Positions 40,739 to 52,656 of a DNA stretch of 64,000 nucleotides are shown piece by piece (within the stretch, counting starts at the first letter, position 1; every line of letters starts with the position of its first letter). The position numbers and the translations under genes were made by a program. The notes beneath the pieces were generated by a model, which made no database searches, was not told the DNA's origin, and saw only the letters and a list, made by a program, of their open reading frames with translations. Source of the DNA: Hymenoscyphus infarciens (lineage: Eukaryota > Ascomycota > Leotiomycetes > Helotiales > Helotiaceae); contig LLCB01000274.1 in NCBI GenBank assembly GCA_001414345.1, forward strand, positions 1-64,000, written 5' to 3'.

Positions 40739-41756
40739 TTTTGCGATTTGAGATGGGTACTTTGCGTTGATTGGTAGGGTATAAAAGCTTGATTGACTCT
40801 CAGGCTTGTTTGGATTTGGTTGGTGGTTTCTTGGTACTTGGTACTTTACTTGGTACTTTTAAAACTGGTTGATGTCTTGAAAATCAAAATAAAGAAGAGA
40901 AATCCACATAATATATCCCAGAGCTCCCCCTCCCCATCCCTTCCTAAACCATCACACAAGCAGGTTTTTGGGAAGGATTCAAGGGGTTCGGTGGTGAGCC
41001 GTTGGCTGATGTGTTGTATGACGTAGTGTTTTGGCGATCTCTTGGCTCGTTCTCGAACCCTCCCCCCTTTTTAGGAAATTGTGGAGATGGGTGAGGGGTT
41101 TTGATGTGATGGATATCATGTCTTTATTTCGTTTGCTAAGTGGGAATAGAAGAACGATTTGGATGGGAAAACCTATAGCGCGTGAGCTTAGGGATTCGAG
41201 CTTTTCATTCCGAGAAACAAAAGGAGGATAAAAGCTTGAAATGAGACGTGAATAGAAAGAAGTCAACTAGTACACTACTTGTGATCTTGAAGAATCATTT
41301 CAGAAGATCGGGACTTAAGAAATACTGTCCCAGAAAAGCCCGCTAAGGCAATAGTAACTAACAAGGAACGAGCGAGTAAATTGATGGCAGACTTCTACCA
41401 CCCATTTTAACTTGCAGAGCAACTTTTAAAAATATAAGCTCCGAAAAAGTCGAAAACCCGTCACAACTCCCCAAAGTGCTCAAAATGCCCCTCAGGCTAT
41501 GATTTAAATTCCAAAGAAAGACACCCACCACGACCGGCAAGAGCGGATGGTCTATTGAGAACAAAAAAATATACATAGAGATTCGCAAACCAAAATATGG
41601 ATTGGGTTGATAGTACATAAATGCAGGGCCCATGCATCATCTGTTAATGCCCAAACTTGTCCCTTGAATTCCTTCCTCGCACCTATCTCCTCTTCGCTAT
41701 CCGCGACATGCGGAGTTGTATTTTTTCTGATTCTTTTCCGGGGGAAATCAATCCTT
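40739..41756. other. Intergenic, no supported gene
   Basis: Promoter of the small coiled-coil gene (with CTTGGTACTT repeated near 40830-40860) and the 3' flank of ATG27. Nothing else is recognised. Confidence 0.5.
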
Positions 41757-42852
41757 TCATACAGCTGCGTATCCACCTCTGCTTCCTCCACCTTGTACCG
41801 AGTTCATGATTCTCCGAATCCAATCCTTGAGTAGGTAGGGAACATCTCGGATGGTATCGCCGTGTGGTAGTAGGTCCCAGCCTCGGGCGCCGTATCGGTT
41901 GTAGTTGAGCCATGAGCCGAAAATCAGGTATGCTGCCGTGGACAAAAATGCACTGTAAAAAATTAGTCAATAAATCGTCAAAAAGACAAATAAATGGTGT
42001 GGGTTAGTAACATACATCAACACAAACCATGTAAAGAATCCCCAGTGGTTACGATTCTCTGCATCTTTCTGCTCCTTTGCATCCTCACAGGCATGTTTCG
42101 TCGTCCAGGTCAATCGTAGAATGTCAACACTACTGTCCTTTTTGTCTGCCGAGTAACTCTCGAATACCAGGCTTGGTGTTGTGGGATCATCGGCTGTCTC
42201 CTCCTCCCTCTTGGTCTTCCGCTCCTCGTATAAATCTCTCTCGTTGATTAAGCCCTCAAGTCCGGTTCGGGATTTGTCGCATACAAATTCGATGATAGCC
42301 TTTTGCTTCCGCTCGGTTGTTTCTCCCTTCCTCAAGCCTCCGCCAAACTCTAAAAGAAGCCCTTCCTTTTTCGAGTCCTCGTGTCCCGGTTGCGCTGATA
42401 ACAAATGGAACTTGGAGTCCATATCACGCCCCTTGTCGTGAAAGTCGCCCACTATTGGGAACGCTTGTTGGAATAAATCCTTGGTCGCGTCATCCTTCTC
42501 GACAAGGTGTTCAACTGCGCAGACTAGGCAGCGTTTTAGTAACAGTCCACTGAGATCAGAATTCTACTTGGTACTCACTCCGGGTATTGATCGGACACTG
42601 CTCTTTCGATTCTTTGTCCTTCTTCTTCTTGATTCCGGTGCAAATATCAATAGTGTACGTTGTGTTGAGCCAGTTGTTTCCAGGCCCTTCCGTCTGGTGT
42701 TGTATCGAATGAGGGCCACCTAGGTCTTCGAGGTTGAATCCTTTCCCACCCGCTTGAATATGTGTACAGTCGTAATTCGTGGCCGCGGATAGAAAGGGAA
42801 ATAGGAAGACCGAAATGATGGCGGCATCGACCGACCTTGAAGGTAGTCGCAT
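41757..42852 (-). CDS. ATG27, autophagy-related type I membrane protein
   Basis: Three exons on the minus strand: 42852-42579, 42523-42016, 41952-41757 (325 aa); introns of 55 and 63 bp. A signal peptide (about residues 1-23) is followed by YDC, the start of the luminal mannose-6-phosphate-receptor-like domain, with conserved Cys residues (DICTG, EQCPIN, ICAVE, EFVCDK). A single membrane span forms across the second intron (WGFFTWF...AFLSTAAYLIFGSW). The cytosolic tail NYNRYGARGWDLLPHGDTIRD is strongly conserved in ATG27, and the protein ends GGYAAV. The last four residues match the Yxx-phi sorting form (YSAV in budding yeast), used for retrieval from the vacuole. ATG27 helps deliver Atg9 vesicles to the phagophore assembly site. 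The ATG at 42852 gives the best signal peptide. Confidence 0.94.
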
Positions 42853-44425
42853 GATGGTGATTTGAGGATTTGTAAGGACAGAAAAGGGGACAAAGGTGGC
42901 AAACGCTGGCAAAAAGTACAGGATCAAGAATTATCTGCGGATTGCAGGAGAAGAATCAAAGGAATAGCGTGGCCGTAGTGGCAGAAGGTTGTGGAAATTG
43001 TTGGTGTTGATGTTTTGCAAAAAGTCCATATGACGCTGCTCAACCAAGCAACTGACAGGAGCACCAGGCACATCTGTGTTACCTTGAACCTGGAATCGGG
43101 TTAGTCTCGGGGTCACATGATATAATGAGCACGTGCTACTCATAGCAGGCTAACTTCCCCCTTTCCATGACAATCTCCCGGCCTCTTCTTCCTACAAGTC
43201 TGCCTTTCGAATTCGTGTAAATTTTCTTGTTCAACAGAGATCTCATTTTTGAATCTGCTTATTATAACCACGACAATAAGTTTCTAGTGGAATTTCGATT
43301 CATTGCTTTTCCTTTTACACCAATGGCCCTGGCAATCAAGCTATCTTTAAGCCACCATCTTTAAGCCACCAACACAGCTACTGATCACCGGACACTTTTA
43401 TAGGTTGTCGGTAACTGGAAACGACTTCCGCTGCGTTATTCTCGAGTCACATTTGCTTAGGATGGCTGACAAGGCAAGAAATGAACTGTCGTTACAGCGC
43501 AGCAGAAGTTGGCCCCATGATGAACTGGGTGCCGTACAAAAAACAAATTATACGGAAATATCTCGAAGCATCATAGATCTAGTTCATCTATCTTTATTCA
43601 TATGATCAAGCCCTCACAATATTTATTTAAGTTCCATGTCTTTTTTAGGGTAGCTTATTCGACGTCCATGATCCTCTCTCCTGTTGGGATATTCCTCATT
43701 CAGACATTCAACCTCTTCTTCCACACACTGAGCTCTTATTCATATCTTCTTTTGATCGTAAAAGCTGGGTGGAGCCTGCAATCCTCTATTTTTGTTTGCG
43801 CCGGCGTCCGTCCGGCTTGTCAAGTCGTTGTTCAAACCAGAAGTTCCGAATTTAGGGCACTAGGAACCTCAACTTGACCGAGATTGAATTACCACTTTTG
43901 AGTCAAGTCAATTCGCAACATGCGACCTACGTAATAGCCATTTCATGGTGCGTGGGTGATACCAGGAGGCGTAATTTCACGTGCCTGGCTCTGCCAACTG
44001 ACCAGTTAAATTGTTATTTGCAAAGCCTCTGCTGCACAAAGACCAAGTGGGATAGCTTCGTGAGTTTGGAGTTGGTGGCTTTCTGGCACCTTTCTGGAGC
44101 TTGATTGCACAGAATTGTGTCCCCACCTCCAAAGATGACTTCAAGTGATTCTTCATCAGCCCTACGGAATCTTCACTATCCCCTCTCCCCTTTCCCCTAT
44201 TATTCACTGATGTAGACGTCTTGATGAGAATGGAAACAATCACCGTTGTGTGGCACAGCCAAGTATTTAATATTTATTAAACCTCCTCATCTTACCTATC
44301 AGAGAGAGAAGCAAAGTTGCAATTCAGCCACCCTTAGGAAGTCGTATACTCAGCGCTCTTGATATAGATTATTAGGGACTTCCATTTCTCTGACAACTTT
44401 TCTCAAACATCAGCTTGTAGGCACG
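42853..44425. other. Divergent promoter region of ATG27 and the P450
   Basis: About 1.6 kb without a supported gene. A 14-bp direct duplication (ATCTTTAAGCCACC) occurs near 43345-43375, and CACGTG lies in GAGCACGTGCTAC near 43130. Confidence 0.5.
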
Positions 44426-46242
44426 ATGGAAAGACTTCAAGCTTTCTCAGCTAGTGCAGTCCAGGCTGTCACTACAATGTCTTTTGGCAAGCTCTTTATG
44501 ATGGGTGTAAGTGTTCTCCCCTTCAGATGAATTTCACTATATCTCTTGGAGATTCACCACGTTACAAATGGAACCAAGAAATCCCCATACTTCTCTTCTC
44601 CTCCAAAGGGTTGCATTCACGCTAACAAATCTCAAGGCAGCTATCCTCACTCTCGTAATTGCTACCTACCGACTCACCCTCCACCCCTTAGCCTCGTTCC
44701 CAGGCCCTCGTCTCTGGGCAATAACTCGACTCCCATATGCCTACTACTTCGTCATGGGTCGACTCCCATACAAAATCGCTGAACTTCACGAAAAGTACGG
44801 TCCAATAATTCGATTAGCACCAGGAGAAATCTCCTTCATCGACGAGGAAGCATGGCAGGATATTTACGTCAAGAAAATACCTGGATTTGGTCAACTTCCT
44901 AAGAATTCTACAGACTGGTTACCCCCTATGAGTGGTGTCAATGCTCTTGGTCCTTACCCGCTCGCTGATCATCATCATGCTCGCATTAGGTATGTGGAAT
45001 CATTGTAAAAATGTACTAGACTGACATTGAGTAGAGGAAATTTTGCAGTGGGTTTCTCGGACAGATCCCGACGAGAACAAGAGCCGGTTATGCTTAAATA
45101 TGTCTCTGGTTTCGTTCAAGCTTTAAAAGAGAATTGTGATAAGCCGCTTGATATGTGTAAATGGTATAACTTTATCACTTTTGATATCGGTGGTGAATTT
45201 ACTTTCGGTACTTCATTTGGTTGTCTGAAAACTACCAAGCTACATGTGAGTTCTTCTACCTTCTTCAAGAGTGGAGAATGCTAAACAAAGTCAAGGATTG
45301 GATTGAAATGGTTTTTAGTTATGCTGCTGGAGCAGCAATTCTTGGAATGACGCAAAACTTTTGGCCGCTTACACCGATTTTGATGTCTCTTGTTCCAAAG
45401 AAGATGAGAGATGCTTCGGAAAATCATACTCGTATGACCGAAGAGATGTTAACCCAACGTCTTGGTACTACAGAAAAAATAACAGACTTGTAAACACCCT
45501 TTCATCCCATCTCGCCCTCCCATCAATCAAACTCTAATCATATCTCAGTGTCCAACCAGCCCTCAAGAATCTTGGTATGGCTGAAGGAGTCTCCTACCAA
45601 GAACTCCTCGAAACCTGCGTCTCCTTCATAATCGGCGGATCCGAAACAACAGCAACACTACTCTCAGGAACAACTTATTACCTCCTACAAAACCCCGTCG
45701 TCCTTTCAAAACTCACCCACGAAATCCGGACCTCCTTCTCATCCGTTTCTGACATAAATTCTCAAACAATCGGAAACTTAACATACCTACCGGCAGTTCT
45801 AAATGAAGGTCTCCGCCTCTTCCCGCCTGTGCCTGGCCACATGCGACGTCTTATCCCCGCCGGTCATCACCATGTAGTAAATGGTCATAGAATTCCACCT
45901 GGTACGAGAGTTGCTGTGGATATCTATTCAACAGGCCATTGCACCTACAACTTTACTAAGCCCAAGGAATTCGTCCCTGAGAGATGGTTGAAAGAGACTC
46001 CAGAGGAGTTTAAGGATGATAAGAGGAAGGCTGTGCAGCCTTTTTTGGTGGGACCGAGAGCGTGTGTTGGAAAGGGGTTTGCAATATTGGAGATGAGGTT
46101 TGTACTTGCTAGTTTGCTTTTGGAGTTTGATTTGGTGCGAGTTAAGGAAGGCAGGGGTGATTGGTTAGAGGGATTGAAGGTTAGGGGTTTTTTTGATAAG
46201 GACCCTTTGATGGTTAGGGTTGTGCCTGTTAAGAAGGAGTGA
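44426..46242 (+). CDS. Cytochrome P450 monooxygenase
   Basis: Five exons: 44426-44506, 44637-44989, 45035-45245, 45296-45489, 45549-46242 (510 aa). An N-terminal hydrophobic stretch (AAILTLVIATYRL) is the ER anchor and is followed by the Pro-rich hinge HPLASFPGPRLW. Motifs are complete: I-helix IIGGSETTAT (about 307-316), ExxR in EGLR (366-369), PERW in FVPERW (about 421-426), and the haem loop FLVGPRACVG with Cys about 452. It is a class II microsomal enzyme using a P450 reductase. The style (LHPLASFPGPRLWA, HEKYGPIIRLAPGEISF) resembles secondary-metabolism or detoxification P450s of filamentous fungi. It stands alone, with no synthase or transporter beside it. The first intron (130 bp) is longer than the others and its acceptor CAAG is less certain. 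Confidence 0.9.
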
Positions 46243-46601
46243 GGGTGTTTTGGATTTCGTGGGAGGGGTCACTATTTTGGCAACTTTCTTGTCTGGTGCA
46301 TGATACTTTGATGCCTTACAGTATCAGTTGACGGAGGAGAAAGTTTTGGGAAATTTATGAGTGTCTTGGTTGAGTAATTTTAGGTTGACGACTAGTTGCT
46401 GTGCTCTTTTGAAAGGAGTTCAGTTCAATAAAAGTTCCAGGAAATTTCAAAATATTGTTCAGGGACCTTGATGTGGGAGGTCGTTTTCAAACAATAATTA
46501 GCTGAGAGAAAGGGATATTGGGGAATACTTGAGACACTTTTCAGTTGCCAGTCCAAGCTCCATTTATGTATAATGCATCTTGCCAGATCATTTCATGCTA
46601 G

Positions 46602-46690
46602 CAAAAAAACAAAAAAAAACACATCTCAGAATCGAACTGAGGCTGCTAGAAGAACTTTTATATTTTAGGGCTTGAGCCACCTATCTCGCA
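46602..46690 (-). ncRNA. tRNA-like Pol III element (tRNA relic or SINE head)
   Basis: Read on the minus strand, an A-box-like TGGCTCAAGCC (46679-46669) is followed at tRNA-like spacing by a B-box-like AGTTCGATTCT (46638-46628). The latter sits in a perfect 5-bp T-arm (CTCAG-TTCGATT-CTGAG). T-runs follow at once (46619-46602), suitable for Pol III termination. However, the sequences flanking the T-arm and the A box do not pair as a 7-bp acceptor stem, and no clean anticodon arm forms. It is therefore not a functional tRNA as far as I can see; a tRNA pseudogene or the head of a tRNA-derived SINE fits better. Confidence 0.35.
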
Positions 46691-46840
46691 GGTTTACCAT
46701 AGCACCCGTGTGGGGAATTGAGTTTGTGGGGGGGGCAGGGGGGTGAATGAATTGTTGCCAACGCGACTCACTTCACATTAAAAAATCACATCATTTAATT
46801 CACTACATTCAAAAGGAATATCAGTAGGGGAAACCCGTTG

Positions 46841-47164
46841 TCATTCCCAAAGACCTAGAAGAAAACTGAATGCTGGGACTCTTTGAAGAGGAAGATTGAC
46901 CTTGGTCGCAAAATTTTCAAAGCCCTCAATCGTCTTGTCCGAGGTACCATCCGCCAGAAACAATGCCAGAGTCTCGCGTGAAACAACAGTAGCACCTTTC
47001 TCGACAGAGCTGGCAGAAGATGATGCCTTCCCCTCATCGGGGTCGTTGGGTGTGGAAAGTTGATGTTTTTCGTAAGTATCGTAAATGGGCAGCGAGTCCG
47101 TAGGACTCGTTGATTTAGCGTAACGAAGGGCCAGTTGCCGCTTCATTTGCAATGTCGCTTCCAT
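46841..47164 (-). CDS. Small hypothetical protein, 107 aa
   Basis: An ATG-started open frame (MEATLQMKRQLALRYAKS...) to 46841. It is hydrophilic, Ser/Thr/Asp/Glu-rich in the middle and ends with VPAFSFLLGLWE. No signal peptide or known domain. It has balanced composition and could be an exon of a longer gene whose other parts I cannot find, or a lineage-specific gene. Confidence 0.4.
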   Translation of the reverse strand: MEATLQMKRQLALRYAKSTSPTDSLPIYDTYEKHQLSTPNDPDEGKASSSASSVEKGATVVSRETLALFLADGTSDKTIEGFENFATKVNLPLQRVPAFSFLLGLWE

Positions 47165-47834
47165 GTCTAGGATCTCATATAGTTCTCACTTGTACAATTT
47201 CAATTTCTCTGTGACGGAATTTAAGATATGTCTTATCCAATGGAATTACTTTCTGAAATCGATTACTCAGAGCACCGATGAGGTTCATGTTCCCTGTCTC
47301 GAAACGGTGGGGGTTCAAGTGAATATCGAGTTCCACTCCGCATCAAGAGCTGGTACCGCTGTCGGCAAGAAAAGCTGCGCCAGATCATTCGTGACGAAGA
47401 TCAGTGTTTGGTCTCCTACTATACGAGCGTTCTAGGAGAATAACAAAGTCTAAAAGCTGTAATTTACATAACGTCTTATATTATACAAAGTGCTTTGGAA
47501 TACTCATTGATTCTCCCAGTTAAATGTTTCCACCGACAGTCACAAATGGGCACACCCACTGGCGATTACACATGATAGAGGGCTAGCAACACCCTTCCCT
47601 GTGAGACTTGTAAGCCATTCTAGAAGTTCTGTGGTTCAAAATCACAATAGTATTAGAAAATACCTAATAAAGCATATGATCCTAGCGAAGACTTAACAAG
47701 CAAAGCGACCCTGATTGACCATCTTCGCCCCCCAATAGACATGTTGACCTTTGTGCAATCTCCCCCTCCACCGCAATAGCTATTAGTAAACCCGTGAAAC
47801 CTCATCTTAGTGACATGCTCACTTTCAATGGTAC
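47165..47834. other. Intergenic, no supported gene
   Basis: Upstream flank of the small hypothetical and 3' flank of the first F-box/2EXR-like paralog. A weak B-box-like GGTTCAAAATC at about 47633-47643 lacks a matching cloverleaf. Confidence 0.45.
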
Positions 47835-48642
47835 CTACTCCTCCTTCTCCGCCTCCCAGACCCATCGTTCGATAACCTTATACATTACTTTCGCTGTGCC
47901 CTCGCTGACTACGATAAATTCCCGTTGTCTTTCTTCCTTGAACAAAGGGTTGATCTCGTCAACCACTTTACGAACCAACCCATCAAGTCTTGACCGGCGT
48001 TCACGGTATCTTCGGATCTTTCGCTGGTTGGAGTAGACTTTATGTTCCTCGCCGGGTTCGATCCATAGGCCCATGCCTTCGAGGGTCACATTGAGAGTAA
48101 GTGACTTCAAATTGGTGAGGTAAGGTCTAAGTCTCCCGATAAGTGCTGCGATATTCTTGAAGCCACCTCTATGCTCGTTGAGATTGATGTGCATGGTTTC
48201 GAGTTTATCTGTGGCAGAAAGGAAAGTGTCCGCGAGCTTGATGAATTGGATGAACTTTTCGTCTTGAGGACATCTTGGAGTTATCAGCGATTATAAAATT
48301 ATGATAAACACAAGGGTTTGGCTGGCAGCTATGAGGGGAAAGAAAGACCTACGCTAAATTGACACCAAGGTGTTGGAGGTACGTGACCTTGGCAATGTCT
48401 TCTGGACAAAAGGCTTCGAAATTATAGGTTGTGAAGTAGAGCCTGTTGTACTTGTAGAAGAAATGAAGCGCCTCGTGGTATAAGTCTCTCTCCGGGCGAA
48501 GTGCTTTGATTATTGCTGGCATCTTCTGGGTTGTTAACACGTGATGCGGTTCAGAAGCAGCGAGTGGAACGAGAGCGAGTTCAAAGATTTGCTGTCGGAG
48601 TTCGACCGGGAGTTTTCGAAAAAGGGTACCTTGAGACGACAT
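47835..48642 (-). CDS. F-box/2EXR-like family protein, paralog A
   Basis: Two exons on the minus strand: 48642-48353 and 48273-47835 (242 aa); the intron is 79 bp with donor GTAGGT, a CTGATAAC branch site and acceptor CAAG. The N-terminal motif FRKLPVELRQQIFELAL has the LPxExRxxIF core seen in F-box-like and 2EXR-type fungal families. LRPERDLYHEALHFFYKYN follows, matching the two paralogs on the right. The C-terminus has leucine-spaced segments (LRPYLTNLKSLTLNV) and ends VWEAEKEE. Function is unknown; such proteins are often numerous and lineage-specific. The intron position matches that of paralog B, after HLG(V/I). Confidence 0.78.
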
Positions 48643-49915
48643 CTTGTATCCCCGTTAGAATGTTCTGGTGGCTTGGTGGGACATTTAGGTACCTTGGCGT
48701 TGAGTGTGAAAGAGGCGCGACAAGAGTACTGAAGGAAGGCAGGCGCGACCGCGCGTGGTGATTCCAGTTGGAGACCGAAAGAAGAGAATCGGACCTCAAA
48801 GACGATATGTCGATATGTGCTACTTGCGGTCAACAGAATGAAATGATTCCCTGTAGGCGACGAGCAGTGAGTTCTTTTTCTGGCGTTTCTGTGTTGGGGA
48901 GAAATGAAGTTGGGGTTCCTTCGCTGCAGCCAGCCGAGGTTACACAAGAACTTCAGAACTCGTACTCTCCCCCCCCTAAATATACTGTAATTGTGGGTCG
49001 GTGGCAGGGAGCAGTTTTGCCACTAATGTCAGTGCAAGATCAAAGCGTCGAGCCAATAAGAAGAGTTAAAGTTAAAAAAAAGAATAATAGAAAAGCTTCT
49101 ATTAGCCAAACCCTCTAACATTTACTAGGACTTTACACTGCCTCCCCCAGTTCTCCACCAACCCACAATTGCATTTTGTTTAGGGGGGGGGAGAGAGCAG
49201 TGAGACAGTTTAAACTTAGGTTCGGACCGCGAAATGATACTCCCGCCCCCCCCTCCAACAAATTAATCAAAGCACTCAAGTAGCACCATCTGGTAAGAAT
49301 TAGTGAGCCATCACGGAATTGACCCAAGTCGCTTCGAACTACAGTGAATAGCACTCTGCGTGCTTCCTTCCACGTTTGCTGGGGAGATGCCTCACTCTTC
49401 ACTCCCCGCCAACCTAGAATCAAAACGAATTGATGCCAACCTCAAAGAAAGAAACCAGAAAGGTTTCAGGTAAATCTCGCTTAACTCGGTTTTCACTGCC
49501 CTTCGCCAACCTACCAAGTTTAACATAGGTCTCCAGCTCATCACCATCTTTTGAACTTCGCACTGCGATGCTCTAGGTTTGATAATTTCGCCACTCGACT
49601 TCAAAATACCTCCTCTTCTCGCCTTTTACACCGGCTTTTACCATTTGCTCGAGGTTTCTCGGTTTCCACGAAAACTTGCAACTCTTCAGCCTCGCTAATC
49701 ACTCTTCACCCATAGCTTTCGAACGCGTCCCCTTCATCCACGAACACCCAATACCCAATACCCCCACACACTGTCCATTGTCTTTTCTCTGCTTGGGTAA
49801 CCAATACAAACATATATTCCACGTCTTAACATCACCTTCGACATCTCAATCCACCTCAAGGTAAGTTTTCAGTTTCTTGTCGCCTTCTAAAGTCACCAAG
49901 CCAACACACCGAAAG
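48643..49915. other. Divergent upstream region of paralogs A and B
   Basis: About 1.3 kb with no called gene. The part 49660-49862 is recognisably similar to 51300-51480 upstream of paralog C (shared AACTTGCAA-TCTTCA blocks and a CTCAAGGTAA junction), so it was duplicated together with the gene. The CTCAAG|GTAAG at about 49855-49861 suggests a 5' UTR intron. Confidence 0.55.
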
Positions 49916-50729
49916 ATGGCGTCCTTCCGTTCCCTCCCAGTCGAGACGCGACAAGAGATCTTCAAACTCTGCCTCACTTTACATCCGGCGTCGGAAGCAT
50001 ACCATAAGTATACTTCCTATAAGAGACCAGCTTTGCTTGTTGCTCTACGTGGAGACAAAGGCCTATACTACGAGGCAATCTATGTCTTCTACAAGTTCAA
50101 TACACTCTACTACCGACGTACCGTCCACAAAAACAAGGGAAATTACAAAGTTGATGGCCTTGACGCGTTCAAAAATCTTCGCCATCTTGGAATCGATATG
50201 AAGTAGGTCATTCCTATATTTTTTCTCAGCATCAAACAACGAGTATTGCCTTTTCACTAACAATTTTGTCAGATTAAACGACAATTTAGCCCAAGAATTC
50301 ATCGCCAAATCCAAGGATTTTCCCACCTTTAGCGGCCAAGTTGCGAACCACCTCGAAACTATCAACATCAACGTCATTGGCTGCCCAGACAATCTCGGTG
50401 AAATACATAACCTTCTACAAGTTCTCGGACCGCATCTCACCAAACTCAAGAGAGTCAGTCTCAACATAATTGCCATGCAGGACAAGTGGGAGGAACAAAT
50501 GGCTATATTTCTCTCAGAGGATTTAATGTCGCTGATGAACGTGTGTAAACTCGCCTGGCTACGACTTAACCTCTCCTATACCTTTGGAGTAAAGGGCACA
50601 CACGTGTCGACGACGACGTCGCTCCGAAATGGCAAAACCCTTGAGCAGTTCGTGTGGGAGGCGAAAAAAGGAGAGGTACTAATTCCAAGTGTTCTAAGGA
50701 GCACTACCGAACACAGAGCGTCTGTTTGA
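49916..50729 (+). CDS. F-box/2EXR-like family protein, paralog B
   Basis: Two exons, 49916-50202 and 50273-50729 (247 aa), with a 70-bp intron (GTAGGT...TCACTAAC...CAG). MASFRSLPVETRQEIFKLCL is the family N-terminus. ALRGDKGLYYEAIYVFYKFN and FKNLRHLGID precede the intron, as in paralog A. Exon 2 carries LGPHLTKLKRVSLNI and ends in a region with FVWEAKKGE, aligned to the C-terminus of paralog A. No membrane or signal sequence. The in-frame TTG/GTG codons upstream are ignored because the family begins at this Met. Confidence 0.78.
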
Positions 50730-51728
50730 CTGGAGCGCAAGCCAGATATCATTTGGGCGGCAGCTAGTGCACAAAATCCCATTCGCGTACCATCTAACAA
50801 CAATCGCAAAACGCAAATTTCATCAACCAGGCAGGACCTCGGAGTATTCACTGAAACGTTTTCATGAGTCCTAAAGAAAAGCACTGAAAATATACATGTT
50901 TCCACCATAAATACTTTCTCCCAGAATGTGACATTGAGTAAGACCACAAGTCTCTCCAGAAACCACCTCGTAACCGCTTTTTAATCTCTCAAGGACAACC
51001 GAGGTCAAGAATAAAGAGCCTTTCTGATTCATTGTTCCCGAAAAACAATAGATGGAATACGTCGGTCTGAGAAGGAAAGGGGGCTTAAAATTCGAAAGCG
51101 TGGTTGTGTTTTATTCAGTGAAGCAAAGGGCAGTGGCAGTGACGTGCAGGAAAAGGTATGTGGCCTTTCGCGAACCTAACATCTTCTCAAGTGACACCTT
51201 TGACCTTGCAGTGCTGTTCAAGGCTCAAAGATTTTGATACTCAACTTCAACACTCCTTATCTCATCACTTTGTACACAGGTTCTTACTCTCTGATCAAGG
51301 ACTTCTCAAATTCCACTCCAAAAACTTGCAATTCTTCACCTTTGCTTCCTACTCTTCGCCCACGGGTTTGAGCTCGTCTCCTTCATTCACGGTATCTCAA
51401 CACCCTTACAGGCGGTCAACTGTCTTCTCCCCAACGCAATTGTGCCTTGCCCATCTGGGGATATTGACTTCGATCTCAAGGTAAATCTACAACGTTCTCA
51501 GAGAGTTGGTCGGTACTCTTGATTACCAACTTATGGCAAACACTGTGCGGAATGGTCTGGGATACTTGAACTTATGATTCGAGAAGGTTTAGAGGAATTT
51601 GAAAGTCGATGTCTTCATTGTCTTAAACCTTTTGGATTGATAGTTCTAATTGTCCTAGGATACTCGGCACGATAAGATAATGCTCTTACAACGCTTGAAA
51701 GTAAGCTGGTAAGCTAAAACATCGACAG
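50730..51728. other. Spacer between paralogs B and C
   Basis: About 1 kb. Its right half contains the duplicated leader of paralog C, with a probable 5' UTR intron from GTAAAT at 51481 to the CAG just before the ATG. No other gene is seen. Confidence 0.5.
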
Positions 51729-52365
51729 ATGACTCCACTACGCTCCCTCGTGAAAGAGGTCCGACAACAGATCTTTGAACACTGCCTCGTTACCCACGTA
51801 TCGTCCGAGCCATACCACCAAGACACTTCTTATACAACGCCACCGTTGCTTATTGCTCTTCGTGGAGAAAAGGACCCCTACGAAGAAGCACTCTATATCT
51901 TCTACAAGATCAATATATTCTACTACCGTCACAGCATCCGTCATTCTAAAGGATTCTGCGAAATGGACAGTAAACAGCTTGGCGGATGGAAGAATCTTCG
52001 ACATCTTGGACTACCCTGTAGTCAGAACTAACCCTAATTTAGCCGACGACTTCATCTTTTTCATCAGCGAAGCTACAACACTCAAAATCCCCACGTTTGG
52101 CAGCCAAGTTGCAGATAACCAGGAGACAATTGACATCAATTCCACCTTCAGAAAAGACTTTTATTCCCTTCTATGTTTGCTCAGTCCACATCTCACCAAA
52201 TTGAAACGACTCAGTGTCAATACCCGCACCATAGGGGAGGTTGACTATGATCTTAGATATGTACAATGCATGTCGCTACTTGTTAAGATCAGTCATTTTT
52301 TGGGAGTCAAGTGCAGACGAGAGTTGGTGCCACATGAGGTCTGGACTATTGAACGGTTCGTGTGA
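51729..52365 (+). pseudogene. F-box/2EXR-like paralog C, frame-broken
   Basis: The ATG at 51729 opens MTPLRSLVKEVRQQIFEHC..., clearly paralogous to B, and stays in frame to the conserved HLG position. Where B has its 70-bp intron, C has only about 25 bp between a GTAG and a TTTAG. That is too short for a spliceosomal intron, and reading through it shifts the frame and stops at once (52031). Downstream the family resumes in another frame (ADDFIFFISEATT..., LSPHLTKLKRLSVNT) and ends at TGA 52365. That TGA lies exactly where B has the Trp codon of FVWEAK, so a TGG-to-TGA change truncates it. An interior deletion of the intron plus a nonsense change makes it a likely pseudogene. It is the last gene before the RIP block. 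Confidence 0.7.
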
Positions 52366-52656
52366 GAGGCGAAAGAGGGGGGGAGGGGGTGTAGCATAAG
52401 GGACAGATCATAGATCAGGAGCTTATGGCTGGGCCCGATGAAATACGTGAAAGTAATCTCTTATATAGTGTGGTAATAAACGTCTAAAGAGAGAAGGAGA
52501 GAGTATAGAGTACTTGTAACTATCTACACCTATAGGTCTACTACTAGTATAGTTATATATCCTTCTTATAACATGCCTCTCTTAAAAAAGCGTCTTCTCC
52601 TAAAGTTGTAAAAAGAGATACTAACTATAAGTTGATTTTAGGCCTTATCTAGCTCC

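Noticed and set aside
37214..46242. Secondary-metabolite cluster (Zn2Cys6 regulator near a P450)
   Set aside because: No synthase, transporter or other tailoring enzyme between them; ATG27 and a small conserved gene intervene.
47580..47650. Possible tRNA with B-box-like GGTTCAAAATC
   Set aside because: No A box at proper spacing and no cloverleaf stems.
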